The position numbers were made by a program, and so were the translations under genes. A DNA stretch of 64,000 nucleotides from Kitasatospora arboriphila (GTDB lineage Bacteria > Actinomycetota > Actinomycetes > Mycobacteriales > Mycobacteriaceae), in the NCBI RefSeq assembly GCF_000717275.1, contig NZ_JNYV01000004.1, forward strand, positions 558,001 through 622,000. Direction: 5' to 3'. The notes beneath the pieces are model-generated. The model was not told where the DNA came from. It saw nothing but the letters and a program-made list of their open reading frames with translations, and searched no databases. This document shows positions 1-8,385 of the stretch, piece after piece (the stretch's first letter is position 1; the number at the start of each line of letters is the position of its first letter).

Positions 1-2
1 CG

Positions 3-1664
3 GAGATCGAGTGGGCAAAAGGCTCGTTGATCGGCCCGGATCAGTACGCGGTGGAGGTGTCCAAGTCGCGGCGAGAGGCGCCGATGCCGGCGGAACAGGT
101 CGCGCTGGTCTACGAGCGTTATGAACAACTCAAGGTGTCGCCCTCGGGAGATCAGCTCCTCGACTTCGACGACCTGCTACTCATGACGCGGGCCATCCTC
201 GACGACCATCCAGTGGTCGCCGAGGAGTTCCGTGACCGGTATCGCTGTTTTGTGGTCGACGAATATCAGGACGTCACGCCCGCACAGCAGGCGCTGCTCA
301 ATGCCTGGCTCGGTGAGCGCGACGACCTCACGGTGGTGGGCGACGCCAATCAGACGATCTACTCGTTCACCGGCGCGACCCCGAGTTACCTTCTCGACTT
401 CTCCCGGCGCTTCCCGGAGGCGATGGTGGTCCGCCTCGAGCGCGACTACCGATCCACCCCGCAGGTGGTCGGTCTGGCCAACCGCGTGATCGGAGCCGCC
501 CGCGGTCGCATCGCGGGTACCCGCCTGCAGCTCATCGGGCAACGACCGCCCGGACCCGCGCCGGATTTCGCCGAGTACGACGACGAGCCGGCTGAAGCCG
601 CCGCCGTCGCGAAGGCGATCAAACGGTTGATGGCCCAAGGTGTTCCCGGATCCGAGATCGCGATCCTGTATCGCATCAACGCCCAGTCCGAAGCCCATGA
701 GCAGGCGCTGACCGCGGCCGGCATCCCGTACCAGGTACGCGGAGGCGAGGCGTTCTTCGCCCGATCAGAGATCCGGCAGGCGATGCGGGCCGTGCAGCAG
801 ACCGCCGGCCGTGACGACCTGCCGGCCGAGGCAGATGTGGTCACCCTGCTGCGGGCCATCCTCGTGCCGCTCGGTCTGAGCGACGACCCGCCGGCCGGCG
901 CCCAGGCTCGAGAGCGTTGGGAGTCTTTGCGGGCCTTGCTGAATCTGACCGAGGAGATGGTGCACGAGAACGAGCACCTCACCCTGACCGAGTTGTCCCG
1001 CGAACTGGCAGCCCGTGCTGAAGCGCGGCATCCACCGACCGTGCAGGGTGTCACGCTGTCATCGCTACACGCCGCCAAGGGGCTCGAATGGGACGCCGTG
1101 TTCCTGGTGGGCATGGTGGATGGCTCCGTGCCGATCAGCCAGGCCATCAACGCCGGCGATGTGGCAATCGAAGAGGAAAGGCGGCTGCTGTACGTCGGAA
1201 TCACCCGGGCGCGCGAACACCTGCAGCTGTCGTGGGCACTCGCGCGCAATGAGGGTGGCAGGCGTTCGCGACGGCGTTCGAGATTTCTTGCCGATCTCGT
1301 CCCGGACGACTCGCCCGCCTCCCGGATCGCCGAACCGAAACGGAAACGATCGGGGCCGCGCTGCCGCGTCTGCGGGAAAGCGCTTCTCGGCAAGACCGCG
1401 TCGCTGTTGGGTCGATGCGAGAGTTGTCCGTCCGACCTCGACGAGGGTTTGCTGGTCGCTCTCAAGGAGTGGCGTAGCGGCAGGGCCAAGGAACAGAAGG
1501 TTCCCGCCTACGTGGTCTTCTCCGACAACACGCTGATCGCGATCGCCGAGCAGCAACCCGGGGATGTGCCTGCGCTCGTTGCCATACCGGGGATCGGCGC
1601 CAAGAAGCTGGACCAGTACGGCGAGGATTTGCTCGCTCTGGTCCGCGACAACGGCGGGGGCTGA
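3..1664 (+). CDS. uvrD2: ATP-dependent DNA helicase UvrD2 (5' end outside window)
   Basis: Superfamily 1A DNA helicase that unwinds DNA with ATP during repair. The reading frame is open to the window's left edge, so the N-terminal Walker A part is missing. Visible motifs in order are the Walker B box VDEYQD (nt 255-272), motif IV around ERDYRSTP, motif [10 protein letters not shown], and motif [17 protein letters not shown]. The C-terminus has a tetracysteine knot (CX2CX14CX2C) followed by an HRDC domain containing [13 protein letters not shown]. The tetracysteine plus HRDC arrangement is typical of mycobacterial UvrD2 rather than UvrD1. It lies directly upstream of whiB7, as in other Mycobacteriales. 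Confidence 0.95.
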   Translation, partial: EIEWAKGSLIGPDQYAVEVSKSRREAPMPAEQVALVYERYEQLKVSPSGDQLLDFDDLLLMTRAILDDHPVVAEEFRDRYRCFVVDEYQDVTPAQQALLNAWLGERDDLTVVGDANQTIYSFTGATPSYLLDFSRRFPEAMVVRLERDYRSTPQVVGLANRVIGAARGRIAGTRLQLIGQRPPGPAPDFAEYDDEPAEAAAVAKAIKRLMAQGVPGSEIAILYRINAQSEAHEQALTAAGIPYQVRGGEAFFARSEIRQAMRAVQQTAGRDDLPAEADVVTLLRAILVPLGLSDDPPAGAQARERWESLRALLNLTEEMVHENEHLTLTELSRELAARAEARHPPTVQGVTLSSLHAAKGLEWDAVFLVGMVDGSVPISQAINAGDVAIEEERRLLYVGITRAREHLQLSWALARNEGGRRSRRRSRFLADLVPDDSPASRIAEPKRKRSGPRCRVCGKALLGKTASLLGRCESCPSDLDEGLLVALKEWRSGRAKEQKVPAYVVFSDNTLIAIAEQQPGDVPALVAIPGIGAKKLDQYGEDLLALVRDNGGG

Positions 1665-1709
1665 CCGGTGGACGATCCTTCGCCTGAGATCTCGGAAAAA
1701 CTGCAGGTC

Positions 1710-1748
1710 AAAAATAGGTTGTGCAATCTCGGCGTCGACGTTTAGGCT
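1710..1748 (+). promoter_or_regulatory. WhiB7-type promoter of whiB7
   Basis: An AAAAAT stretch (1710-1715) sits 3 nt before a -35 hexamer TTGTGC (1719-1724). An 18-nt spacer leads to the -10 hexamer TAGGCT (1743-1748). An AT-rich box abutting the -35 is the known signature of WhiB7-activated promoters, where the AT-hook contacts the minor groove. Predicted transcription start is near 1755, about 435 nt before the whiB7 start codon. The element supports positive autoregulation of whiB7. Confidence 0.8.
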
Positions 1749-1854
1749 GATCCACATCACCAAGGCGAGGGGCTACTCGATGTGTTCGAGTGATCACCGA
1801 GCCACCACATCGCACCGAATGTGCATCTCGAACGAGCAGGAAAGGACAGGAACC

Positions 1855-2043
1855 GTGAACGATTTCATCAGCGCCGCCGGCGTGTGCGAGTCGTGGCATC
1901 TGCCTGTCCAAGGCCTGCGTCCGCGACCCGGACATACCCCCGCAATCGCCGCCATGAAGCCGGAACTCCTGGCTCCGAAAGCAGCGATTCCGGCGGTAAA
2001 CCGCTCAGCGCTTCCCGTGCGACCCCGACGAACGACGATCTGA
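1855..2043 (+). CDS. Putative upstream ORF in the whiB7 leader
   Basis: A 62-codon frame opens with GTG behind a purine-rich AGGAAAGGACAGGA and stops 17 nt before a strong hairpin. The same frame is open from an ATG at 1780, preceded by GCGAGGGG, giving an 87-residue alternative, so the start is uncertain. The product (begins MNDFISAAG, ends RPRRTTI) matches no family I recognise. In mycobacteria whiB7 is controlled by a short upstream ORF whose impaired translation by ribosome-targeting drugs releases transcription attenuation. Position and context suggest the same role here, with the peptide itself probably not functional. Confidence 0.5.
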   Translation: MNDFISAAGVCESWHLPVQGLRPRPGHTPAIAAMKPELLAPKAAIPAVNRSALPVRPRRTTI

Positions 2044-2060
2044 CACAGATCAATTCATTC

Positions 2061-2098
2061 GAGGCCACGGCGAGTCGCAACAGCGAACCCGTGGCCTC
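2061..2098 (+). promoter_or_regulatory. Attenuator-like hairpin in the whiB7 leader
   Basis: GAGGCCACGG (2061-2070) pairs perfectly with CCGTGGCCTC (2089-2098). The loop contains a second small stem, TCGC (2075-2078) with GCGA (2083-2086). The hairpin starts 18 nt after the upstream ORF stop and ends about 90 nt before whiB7. There is no U-tract, as in many actinobacterial terminators. A role as a conditional terminator is inferred from the known attenuation of whiB7 in mycobacteria. Confidence 0.6.
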
Positions 2099-2189
2099 AC
2101 TTGTGTGAAGTGGAACATCTGTAGTTCCCCCACTGTGAGCCCGGGTTTTCAAGACAAATCCGAGAGCATATTCGACAGTGGAGGAACTG

Positions 2190-2483
2190 ATGACCGAGTT
2201 ACTCGAGTCATATATAGGCGGCGGGCTCGCACTGGACATATCCAAGACCGAGTTGCCATGCCAGTACGCTGACGCGGACCTGTGGTTTTCCGAGAACCCG
2301 AGTCAGCTCGAGCAGGCGAAGGCGTTGTGCGCCGATTGCCCACTACGACGGGAATGCCTGGCCGAGGCACTCGAACGCGGTGAGCCGTGGGGCGTGTGGG
2401 GTGGAGAGATCTTCGATCAGGGTGTGGTGATCGCCCGTAAGCGTCCCCGCGGACGGCCACGTAAGAACCAGACGGCGGCATGA
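2190..2483 (+). CDS. whiB7: Transcriptional regulator WhiB7
   Basis: Iron-sulfur WhiB-family activator of intrinsic antibiotic resistance. The 97-residue product has the four cluster-binding cysteines C24, C47, C50 and C56, the GVWGG turn at 68-72, and an AT-hook RGRPRK at 87-92, which distinguishes WhiB7 from other WhiB proteins. WhiB7 works with the primary sigma factor at promoters with an AT-rich box beside the -35, and one lies upstream of its own leader. ATG at 2190 is preferred over GTG at 2178 because GGAGG ends 6 nt before it. A bidirectional hairpin follows the stop codon. Confidence 0.95.
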   Translation: MTELLESYIGGGLALDISKTELPCQYADADLWFSENPSQLEQAKALCADCPLRRECLAEALERGEPWGVWGGEIFDQGVVIARKRPRGRPRKNQTAA

Positions 2484-2502
2484 GCCCGTCGGCGCGACGA
2501 CA

Positions 2503-2541
2503 GAGCGGGCGGTCTGTGAGAAATACACGGACCGCCCGCTC
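2503..2541. terminator. Bidirectional terminator between whiB7 and the ABC1 kinase gene
   Basis: A 16-bp stem with one G-U pair (2503-2518 with 2526-2541) and a 7-nt loop. It lies between convergent stop codons at 2483 and 2567. No U-tract follows. Confidence 0.75.
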
Positions 2542-2566
2542 GTGTGTCTGAATCAGCTGGTGCCTT

Positions 2567-3883
2567 CTACTCGGCCAGCCCGTCGACCCATTTCTCCATG
2601 ATCGCCCGATAGGGGGCCTCTGCGTCGAGTTGGGCTGCGATACCCACACAGCCGCCGAGAACCCGGAACACCATCACATATTCCTTGGGACAGTTCAGGT
2701 TTCGTGATGTGCGGTAGACGTCGCCACGTGGATCCGAGGCTGCGCCCGCCGCCCGCTGCAGCCATTTGCGGGTGAAGTGGAACGACTCGCTGTAGAGCGG
2801 ATCGACGTACGGACGCAGGTACGCCTCGAGGTCACTCGGGGTGACCTTGTCCTGATGAGAGCGCTGAATGAAGTTGGCTCGCACCATTTCTTCTTTCAGC
2901 TCGTCGTACTTGTTGTCGCGGCACAGCCGGAGGATCGGTCCGGTCGCCGCAGGCAGACCGTTCGGGTAGATGCCCACGGCGCCGAAGTCGAGAATCGCCA
3001 TCCGGCCATCGGCGAGGAACTGGAAGTTCCCCGGATGAGGATCGCCATGGACCAGTCCCACCCGCTTCGGTGAGCTGACCTCGAACTCGGTCATCTTCGC
3101 CGCGGCGGCGTTTCGCTCCTCCTGTGTGCCGTTCTTGATCACCTTCGACATGGGTGTTCCGGTGATCCACTCCGACACAACAACTTTGGGGGCAGAAGCG
3201 ACCACCCGAGGCACCACGAAATTGGGGTCGTCGGCGAATCCCTTGGCGAAGGCCCGCTGGTTGTTGGCTTCCTTCGTGTAGTTCAGTTCGTCTTCGGTGC
3301 GCTCGATGAGCTCGTCCATCATCGACTTGACGTCGGTGCCGGGGGACAGGCGCTTGAGCAGTCCGGTCATCCGCGACATGGTCTTGAGATCGGCTTTGAG
3401 GGCGTGGTCGGCGCCGGGGTACTGCACCTTCACCGCGACGTCGCGGCCGTCGTGCCACACCGCCTTGTGCACCTGGCCGATGGACGCCGAGGCCGCCGGT
3501 TCGTCGGAGAACTCCTGGAATCGGTCACGCCATTTGGTGCCCAATTGGTTGTCGAGCACGCCGTGCACCTTGGCGGCGGGCAGTGGTGGCGCTTCTGCCT
3601 GGAGCTTGGTGAGAGCGTCACGGAAGGGTTCGCCGAACTCCTCGGGGATCGCCGCCTCCATGATCGACAGCGCCTGACCCACCTTCATGGCGCCGCCCTT
3701 CAGCTCGCCCAAGACGGCGAACAGCTGCTCGGCGGTCTTCTCGAGCATGTCTGCGGCGATCTCATCACGGTCCCCACCTGCCAACCGTCTGCCGAACCCC
3801 GTCGCCGCCCGTCCTGCCACCCCGAGCGGAAGCGAGGCGAGCTTGGCATTGCGCCGTGCTCCACCTCGTGTGATCTCAGCCAT
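2567..3883 (-). CDS. ABC1/UbiB-family atypical kinase (Rv3197-like)
   Basis: 438-residue cytosolic protein of the ABC1 (ADCK/UbiB) atypical kinase family. Hallmarks are the KxGQ signature (MKVGQALSI), an alanine-rich nucleotide loop (AASASIGQVH), a catalytic loop HGDPHPGNF and the metal-binding DFG in ILDFGAVG. Actinobacteria lack a ubiquinone pathway, so the substrate is unknown. The mycobacterial homologue next to whiB7 has been linked to macrolide tolerance. It is last in a same-strand run with a TOMM-like protein (35-nt gap) and a zincin protease, and it converges on whiB7. Confidence 0.85.
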   Translation of the reverse strand: MAEITRGGARRNAKLASLPLGVAGRAATGFGRRLAGGDRDEIAADMLEKTAEQLFAVLGELKGGAMKVGQALSIMEAAIPEEFGEPFRDALTKLQAEAPPLPAAKVHGVLDNQLGTKWRDRFQEFSDEPAASASIGQVHKAVWHDGRDVAVKVQYPGADHALKADLKTMSRMTGLLKRLSPGTDVKSMMDELIERTEDELNYTKEANNQRAFAKGFADDPNFVVPRVVASAPKVVVSEWITGTPMSKVIKNGTQEERNAAAAKMTEFEVSSPKRVGLVHGDPHPGNFQFLADGRMAILDFGAVGIYPNGLPAATGPILRLCRDNKYDELKEEMVRANFIQRSHQDKVTPSDLEAYLRPYVDPLYSESFHFTRKWLQRAAGAASDPRGDVYRTSRNLNCPKEYVMVFRVLGGCVGIAAQLDAEAPYRAIMEKWVDGLAE

Positions 3884-3918
3884 TGAGTTTTCCCCTTTCC
3901 CGATTCTTCGAGCTTAGA

Positions 3919-4833
3919 TCACGCCGGCACGCCGCAACCGCATAGCGGGTGCGGCGTCCACTGTCTGATCTGCAGAGATGATGCATTCGGCCGCAACTCG
4001 ATCGTCGCGTTCACAGTGGTGGGTGGATCGCGGTCCGGCGATGCCGATGCCGACGCTGCAGCGCTGGTGACAGCTGTGATGTGTTCGATCTGCGCCACGG
4101 TCAAGGCCACGGTGCCCGCGATGGTCGCCGGACTGGCCCACCCGCGTTGACCGAACAGCTGGGCGCTGATGATGGGCCACTCGGCGTCGCGGTCGCGCCG
4201 GTGGTGGTCAGCGCACACGAGGCAGCTCGTGAGTCCCGGCAACACCAGCGGCCCGATCACTCCGGATCCGTCGCGCAGCCGGACGGTCAGGTGCGGGACC
4301 CGCGACTTCATCAGATCCGCTATCAGCCAGGGGTCGTGCGTGAGGAAGTCGGTCAGCACCACAAGATCGGCCGACCAGGTTGCGAAGGCCTTCTCCGTGT
4401 CCGGGTGGTCAGGTGCGAGTCGAGGTCGCCGAACCGATTGCCGAACGCGGTGGCCCCCTGCCGCGACCGCTCTGGCGACTGCGCTTGCCAGTGGTCCCGA
4501 GCCGTGCACACGGATGGTCAGTGGGCGCTGGGCCCCCGCGTGCGGTAAGTAGTGTCCGATCCCGACCGCAACCAAACGGTCGAGAATGCCCCGGACCTCG
4601 TCGAGGTCGAGCCCGATGTCCGCCGCCGCGGCCGTCACCTCGGTGACCGACCGGGGCCCGGTCATCCACCGCAGCAGTCCGACCAGACGGGCGGGGGCAA
4701 CGTGGACCGGCGGTTCGAGCACAACGGCGGTGTCCGGGTCGCATCCGACCTGCACCCGTCCGCCGGGACGCAACACGATCACCGTCTCCGGCCGTAACCG
4801 GGGCAAAGACATCACAACAGCCATGGCCGCCAC
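3919..4833 (-). CDS. TOMM-type cyclodehydratase C-protein-like (Rv3196-like)
   Basis: About 304 residues. The N-terminal third resembles a RiPP-recognition winged helix (around PRSVTEVTAAAADIG). It is followed by a Rossmann-like nucleotide loop IRVHGSGPLASAVARAV and a zinc-ligand set of CLVC in the middle and CGCG near the end. This matches the E1-like C-protein of thiazole/oxazole-modified microcin cyclodehydratases, which bind precursor leader peptides. No YcaO partner or precursor peptide is visible here. GTG 4833 or ATG 4824/4812 could be the start. It sits between a metalloprotease and an ABC1 kinase gene on the same strand. Confidence 0.7.
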   Translation of the reverse strand: MAAMAVVMSLPRLRPETVIVLRPGGRVQVGCDPDTAVVLEPPVHVAPARLVGLLRWMTGPRSVTEVTAAAADIGLDLDEVRGILDRLVAVGIGHYLPHAGAQRPLTIRVHGSGPLASAVARAVAAGGHRVRQSVRRPRLAPDHPDTEKAFATWSADLVVLTDFLTHDPWLIADLMKSRVPHLTVRLRDGSGVIGPLVLPGLTSCLVCADHHRRDRDAEWPIISAQLFGQRGWASPATIAGTVALTVAQIEHITAVTSAAASASASPDRDPPTTVNATIELRPNASSLQIRQWTPHPLCGCGVPA

Positions 4834-4927
4834 TCAACCACCGCGAGGTGGTGACCGACGCCTGCCGACGTCAGTTATCCACAGGGCAAAATGCGGCTCG
4901 AGCAGGACGTATGTGGCCCGGTAGAAC

Positions 4928-6298
4928 TCAGGCGCCCGGCGACTTCTGATCGCCCTCGTCGTCGGTGGGCGGGCGTTTCTCGGCTCGTTTGGCCTCGTCC
5001 GCGATGGTCTTCTCGAGTTGGGCGATCGGGTCGTCGAAGGCGTCGACTCCGCCACCGATCACCCGGTCGATGAACGCCGCCGGATGGTCGAGATCGTCGG
5101 CGTCGGGAACCAGGTCGGGGTGCGCCCACACGCCATCGCGCGTGGTCACGTCCGACGACTCCAGCAGCTTGCGCCAGAGGTCGGCGGCTTCGCGCAACTT
5201 GCGCGGGCGTAGTTCGAGTCCGATGAGGGTGGCAAAGGTCTCCTCGGCCGGTCCGCCGGTGGCCCGTCGCCTGCGCATCGTCTCGGTGAGTGCGCCCACC
5301 GACGGAATCCGGTCGTGGAGAGCTTGGGAGACAACGGTTTCGACCCAGCCCTCGATGAGCGCCAACAGCGTCTCCAGGCGGGCAAGGGCGTGTTCCTGAG
5401 CGGGGCTGGTCTTCGGTTCGAACGCCGCGCCGCCGCCGAGGAGGTCCTGAAGCTTGCTCGGATCGGACAGAAGCTGGGCCGGATCGATGCCCGCCGCGGC
5501 GTCCTGGATGCCGGAGAAGTCGATGGAGATCCCGCGTGCGTACTCCTCGACGGTCGCCAGCAGGCGCTGGCGGAGCCACGGCACGTGCGAGAACAACCGC
5601 ACATGGGCGGCCTCGCGCGCCGCCAAGAACACGATGATCTCCTGGCTGGGCTGTTCCAGGCCCTCGCTGAACGCGGCGATCGCTTCGGGGAGCAGCACAG
5701 CCGTTCCGGTGGGAGCCAGCGGCAAGCCGACATCGCTGGACGTCAGTACTTCTTTCGCGAGCTGGCCCAGGCCCTGCCCGAGCTGGGTTCCGAAGGCCAT
5801 CCCACCCATCTGGGTGACCATGCCGAGCATGGGGCCGGCAAAATCTCGAGCTTCTTCCGGCAGGTTCTTGGACCAGGTGGTCGCCATCTGCTCGGCGACC
5901 GGGTTGCACAACGTCTTCCACACCGGCAGCGTCTTCTCGAGCCAGTCCACCGGCGTCCATGCCTCGGTGGTGGTGACTCCCGCGGGCAGTGTGGTCACGG
6001 CGTCGAGCCACACCTCGGCCAACCGGACCGAATCGGTGACCGCAGACTTCTCCCGGTCGCTGACCGGGGTGTGTTTGCCGATCTGCTGGCGGGCCAGCGA
6101 GGTCGCCACCTGATAGTTGACCGGCTCACCACCGCCGCCCGTGCCCATACCGGCTCCCATGCCGGACAACATCTGACCGAGCTGCGAGAGCATCTGCCCG
6201 AGCTGATTGGGATCGAAATCGCCGGGTTTCTTGCCGCGCTCGTCACCGTCCCCGTCGTCGCCGGACGAAGGAGAGAAACCGAAAGGCAAGTCATTCAT
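4928..6298 (-). CDS. Zincin-like metalloprotease, DUF2342 family (Rv3195-like)
   Basis: 456-residue protein of the actinobacterial zincin_2 (DUF2342) family. It has a Gly/Met/Gln-rich N-terminus with repeated LGQMLSQ, then an alpha-helical body with the family motif AAREAAHVRLFSH in place of a canonical HExxH. Substrates are unknown; relatives are annotated as F420-biosynthesis-associated. ATG 6298 is chosen because upstream codons overlap the divergent PDZ protease promoter and only the sequence from MNDLPFGFS looks conserved. It is the first gene of the run leading to the TOMM-like and ABC1 genes. Confidence 0.8.
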   Translation of the reverse strand: MNDLPFGFSPSSGDDGDGDERGKKPGDFDPNQLGQMLSQLGQMLSGMGAGMGTGGGGEPVNYQVATSLARQQIGKHTPVSDREKSAVTDSVRLAEVWLDAVTTLPAGVTTTEAWTPVDWLEKTLPVWKTLCNPVAEQMATTWSKNLPEEARDFAGPMLGMVTQMGGMAFGTQLGQGLGQLAKEVLTSSDVGLPLAPTGTAVLLPEAIAAFSEGLEQPSQEIIVFLAAREAAHVRLFSHVPWLRQRLLATVEEYARGISIDFSGIQDAAAGIDPAQLLSDPSKLQDLLGGGAAFEPKTSPAQEHALARLETLLALIEGWVETVVSQALHDRIPSVGALTETMRRRRATGGPAEETFATLIGLELRPRKLREAADLWRKLLESSDVTTRDGVWAHPDLVPDADDLDHPAAFIDRVIGGGVDAFDDPIAQLEKTIADEAKRAEKRPPTDDEGDQKSPGA

Positions 6299-6383
6299 AC
6301 CTCTACGGTACCGGCGCATCAGCCCGGATCCTCCTGCCAATCCATCCGCTCTCGGCGAACGGTCACCCTCTACGCTGGGCCTG

Positions 6384-7457
6384 GTGAAAATGCAGTCCCT
6401 CAGAATTGCCCCGGAATACCGGCGGGTCACCACGTTGCTGGTGGCGTTGGCGTTCCTGGTCGCATTCGTCTTGCTGGGAACGCTGGTGAAGGTGCCCTAC
6501 GTGGCACTGGGGCCGGGGCCGACGGTCAACACGCTGGGCCAGCTGAAAGACGGATCGAACGGCGAGATGATCGATGTCGTCGCGATCGGTGGGACGCAGA
6601 CCGACCCGACGACGGGCAACCTCAACCTGACCACCGTCTCGGTGACCGACAATCTGACGCTGTTCCAGGCGATGGGATTCTGGTTCTCCGGTGACGATGA
6701 GCTGCAGCCCCGCGACCGGGTGTACCCGCCGGGCAAGTCCAACGACGAGGTGGACGCAGAGAACAAGCAGCAGATGACCGGCTCGGAGAACTCCGCGACG
6801 CTTGCCGCACTGAACTATCTGGGGCGGCCGGTGGAACAGGTGGTCGGTGGTGTCGACGACAACGGACCGTCGGCGGGCAAGCTCGAACCGGGCGACGACA
6901 TCGTCGCGGTCGACGGCGTGGCCGTCGAAGACCCGAACGCCCTTCGGGCCGCGCTCGGCCGGTTTGCCCCCGGCACCGAGGTGACGCTCGACGTCGTTCG
7001 CGACGGAAACCCGGTCACGGTGCGGGTGACCTTGGGTGCCAATCCCGACGACGAGTCGAAGGGGATCCTCGGCGTCACGCTCGCCGAGGAGAACGGCGAC
7101 CCCGGGCTCGACGTGGATTTCAACGTCGGCGACATCGGCGGACCGTCGGCCGGGTTGATGCTGACTCTGGCCGTGATCGACAAGCTGAGCCCCGGAGAGC
7201 TCACCGGAGGCGACTTCATCGCCGGCACCGGGACGATCACCCCGGACGGGGACGTGGGCGAGATTGGCGGCATCACACACAAGATGCGGGCCGCGAAAGA
7301 TGCGGGCGCCGAAGCATTTTTGGTCCCGTCCGGCAATTGTGCCGAGGCGAAATCGGACACACCTGACGGGCTGACCCTGGTCAAGGTCGACACCTTGCAG
7401 AACGCCGTCGACGGATTGAAGGAACTCGAAGCGGGTCGCACGCCACCGGGTTGCTGA
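6384..7457 (+). CDS. Membrane-anchored PDZ/Lon-like serine protease (Rv3194c-like)
   Basis: 357 residues: an N-terminal membrane anchor (LLVALAFLVAFVLLG), an extracytoplasmic PDZ domain in the middle (around EPGDDIVAVDG), and a C-terminal Lon S16-type proteolytic domain. The Ser-Lys dyad is visible as the Ser of GGPSAGLML and the Lys of GGITHKMRA. It probably trims exported proteins. GTG 6384 lies 7 nt after TACGCT (6371-6376), suggesting leaderless translation; ATG 6390 is the alternative. It is divergent from the zincin gene, which shares the upstream region. Confidence 0.88.
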   Translation: MKMQSLRIAPEYRRVTTLLVALAFLVAFVLLGTLVKVPYVALGPGPTVNTLGQLKDGSNGEMIDVVAIGGTQTDPTTGNLNLTTVSVTDNLTLFQAMGFWFSGDDELQPRDRVYPPGKSNDEVDAENKQQMTGSENSATLAALNYLGRPVEQVVGGVDDNGPSAGKLEPGDDIVAVDGVAVEDPNALRAALGRFAPGTEVTLDVVRDGNPVTVRVTLGANPDDESKGILGVTLAEENGDPGLDVDFNVGDIGGPSAGLMLTLAVIDKLSPGELTGGDFIAGTGTITPDGDVGEIGGITHKMRAAKDAGAEAFLVPSGNCAEAKSDTPDGLTLVKVDTLQNAVDGLKELEAGRTPPGC

Positions 7458-7493
7458 CCTCAACCCGGCCCGCCCTGAGCACTGTTCGCCCGA

Positions 7494-8099
7494 CTATTCC
7501 TCCGGCGGGGTGTTCTCCAGTGTTCCGGCGAGAGCGGCCAGCAGGTTGGGCGCCAATTCGGGGTGTTGCAGCAGTTCGATCGGGGCGTCGGGATCATCTT
7601 CTGTACCCGGGGCAAGCTGCAGGAGGCTCAGTGCCCGTCCGTCACGCAGTACCGCTGCGGCCAGACGCGCCCCGCGACTCTCCGGATGCGCTTCGGCGGC
7701 GCTGCGCGCAGCGTGGTCGGCAGCGTCGGGATCGGAGAGCAGCGGGCCCAGTGCCTCGTCCAGATCGCTCTCGGCCTCCGGTGGCAACACGATGATCTCC
7801 TGGACCAGGGCGCACCCCTCGACTTCCAGTGGCCAGCTGGTGGTGGCCAGAACATGCTCGAGTTCGGCCATGCCACTGTCGGGCGACACTGGCAGCGGGG
7901 CCTGCTCGATGAGCGTGAGCTCGGATGTGTCGTGGTCATCGACCCAGTCCGGTTGGGTGTCTGCCAGCAACGCCGTGGGCACGAGCGCGAACAGCTGCGG
8001 CGGCTGACCCCAGCCGGCGGCATCGACGAACTCCAAGACTTCTCGGATCGCGCTTCCCAGGGCGTCGGGGGAGAGGACGGGCGGCTGCGGATCGGTCAC
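7494..8099 (-). CDS. PPA1309-family conserved protein
   Basis: A 201-residue acidic soluble protein of unknown function, conserved in this place in Mycobacteriales between the PDZ protease and UPF0182 genes. There is no signal peptide, membrane segment or catalytic motif. GTG 8099 (protein begins VTDPQPPVLSPD) is preferred because the longer frame encodes a basic, low-complexity leader unlike the family. It is convergent with the PDZ protease gene and divergent from UPF0182. Confidence 0.65.
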   Translation of the reverse strand: MTDPQPPVLSPDALGSAIREVLEFVDAAGWGQPPQLFALVPTALLADTQPDWVDDHDTSELTLIEQAPLPVSPDSGMAELEHVLATTSWPLEVEGCALVQEIIVLPPEAESDLDEALGPLLSDPDAADHAARSAAEAHPESRGARLAAAVLRDGRALSLLQLAPGTEDDPDAPIELLQHPELAPNLLAALAGTLENTPPEE

Positions 8100-8385
8100 C
8101 GCACAATAGTGACATCTACGGCTCCGTATGCGGCGAATGATCCGGTCGAACACACCTGTCAGCGGGGCCGGGACCCCCGTTTTCACCCGCCGGTGAGCAA
8201 CGCCATACACGCACAGGACGGTTCACAGCTGCGATCGGTACTGTTCTAAGTAATGCGGAGTAGAGGGGCCGATACCGGCCGCTCTCTCGGCTTTCAACGC
8301 TCAGCGAGGCAGCGGGGCGCCGCAAAGTAAAGTGTTGGTCAAGACCGGGTGCGGTGCCCCCGGCATAAAAGTTGGAGTAGAACAC

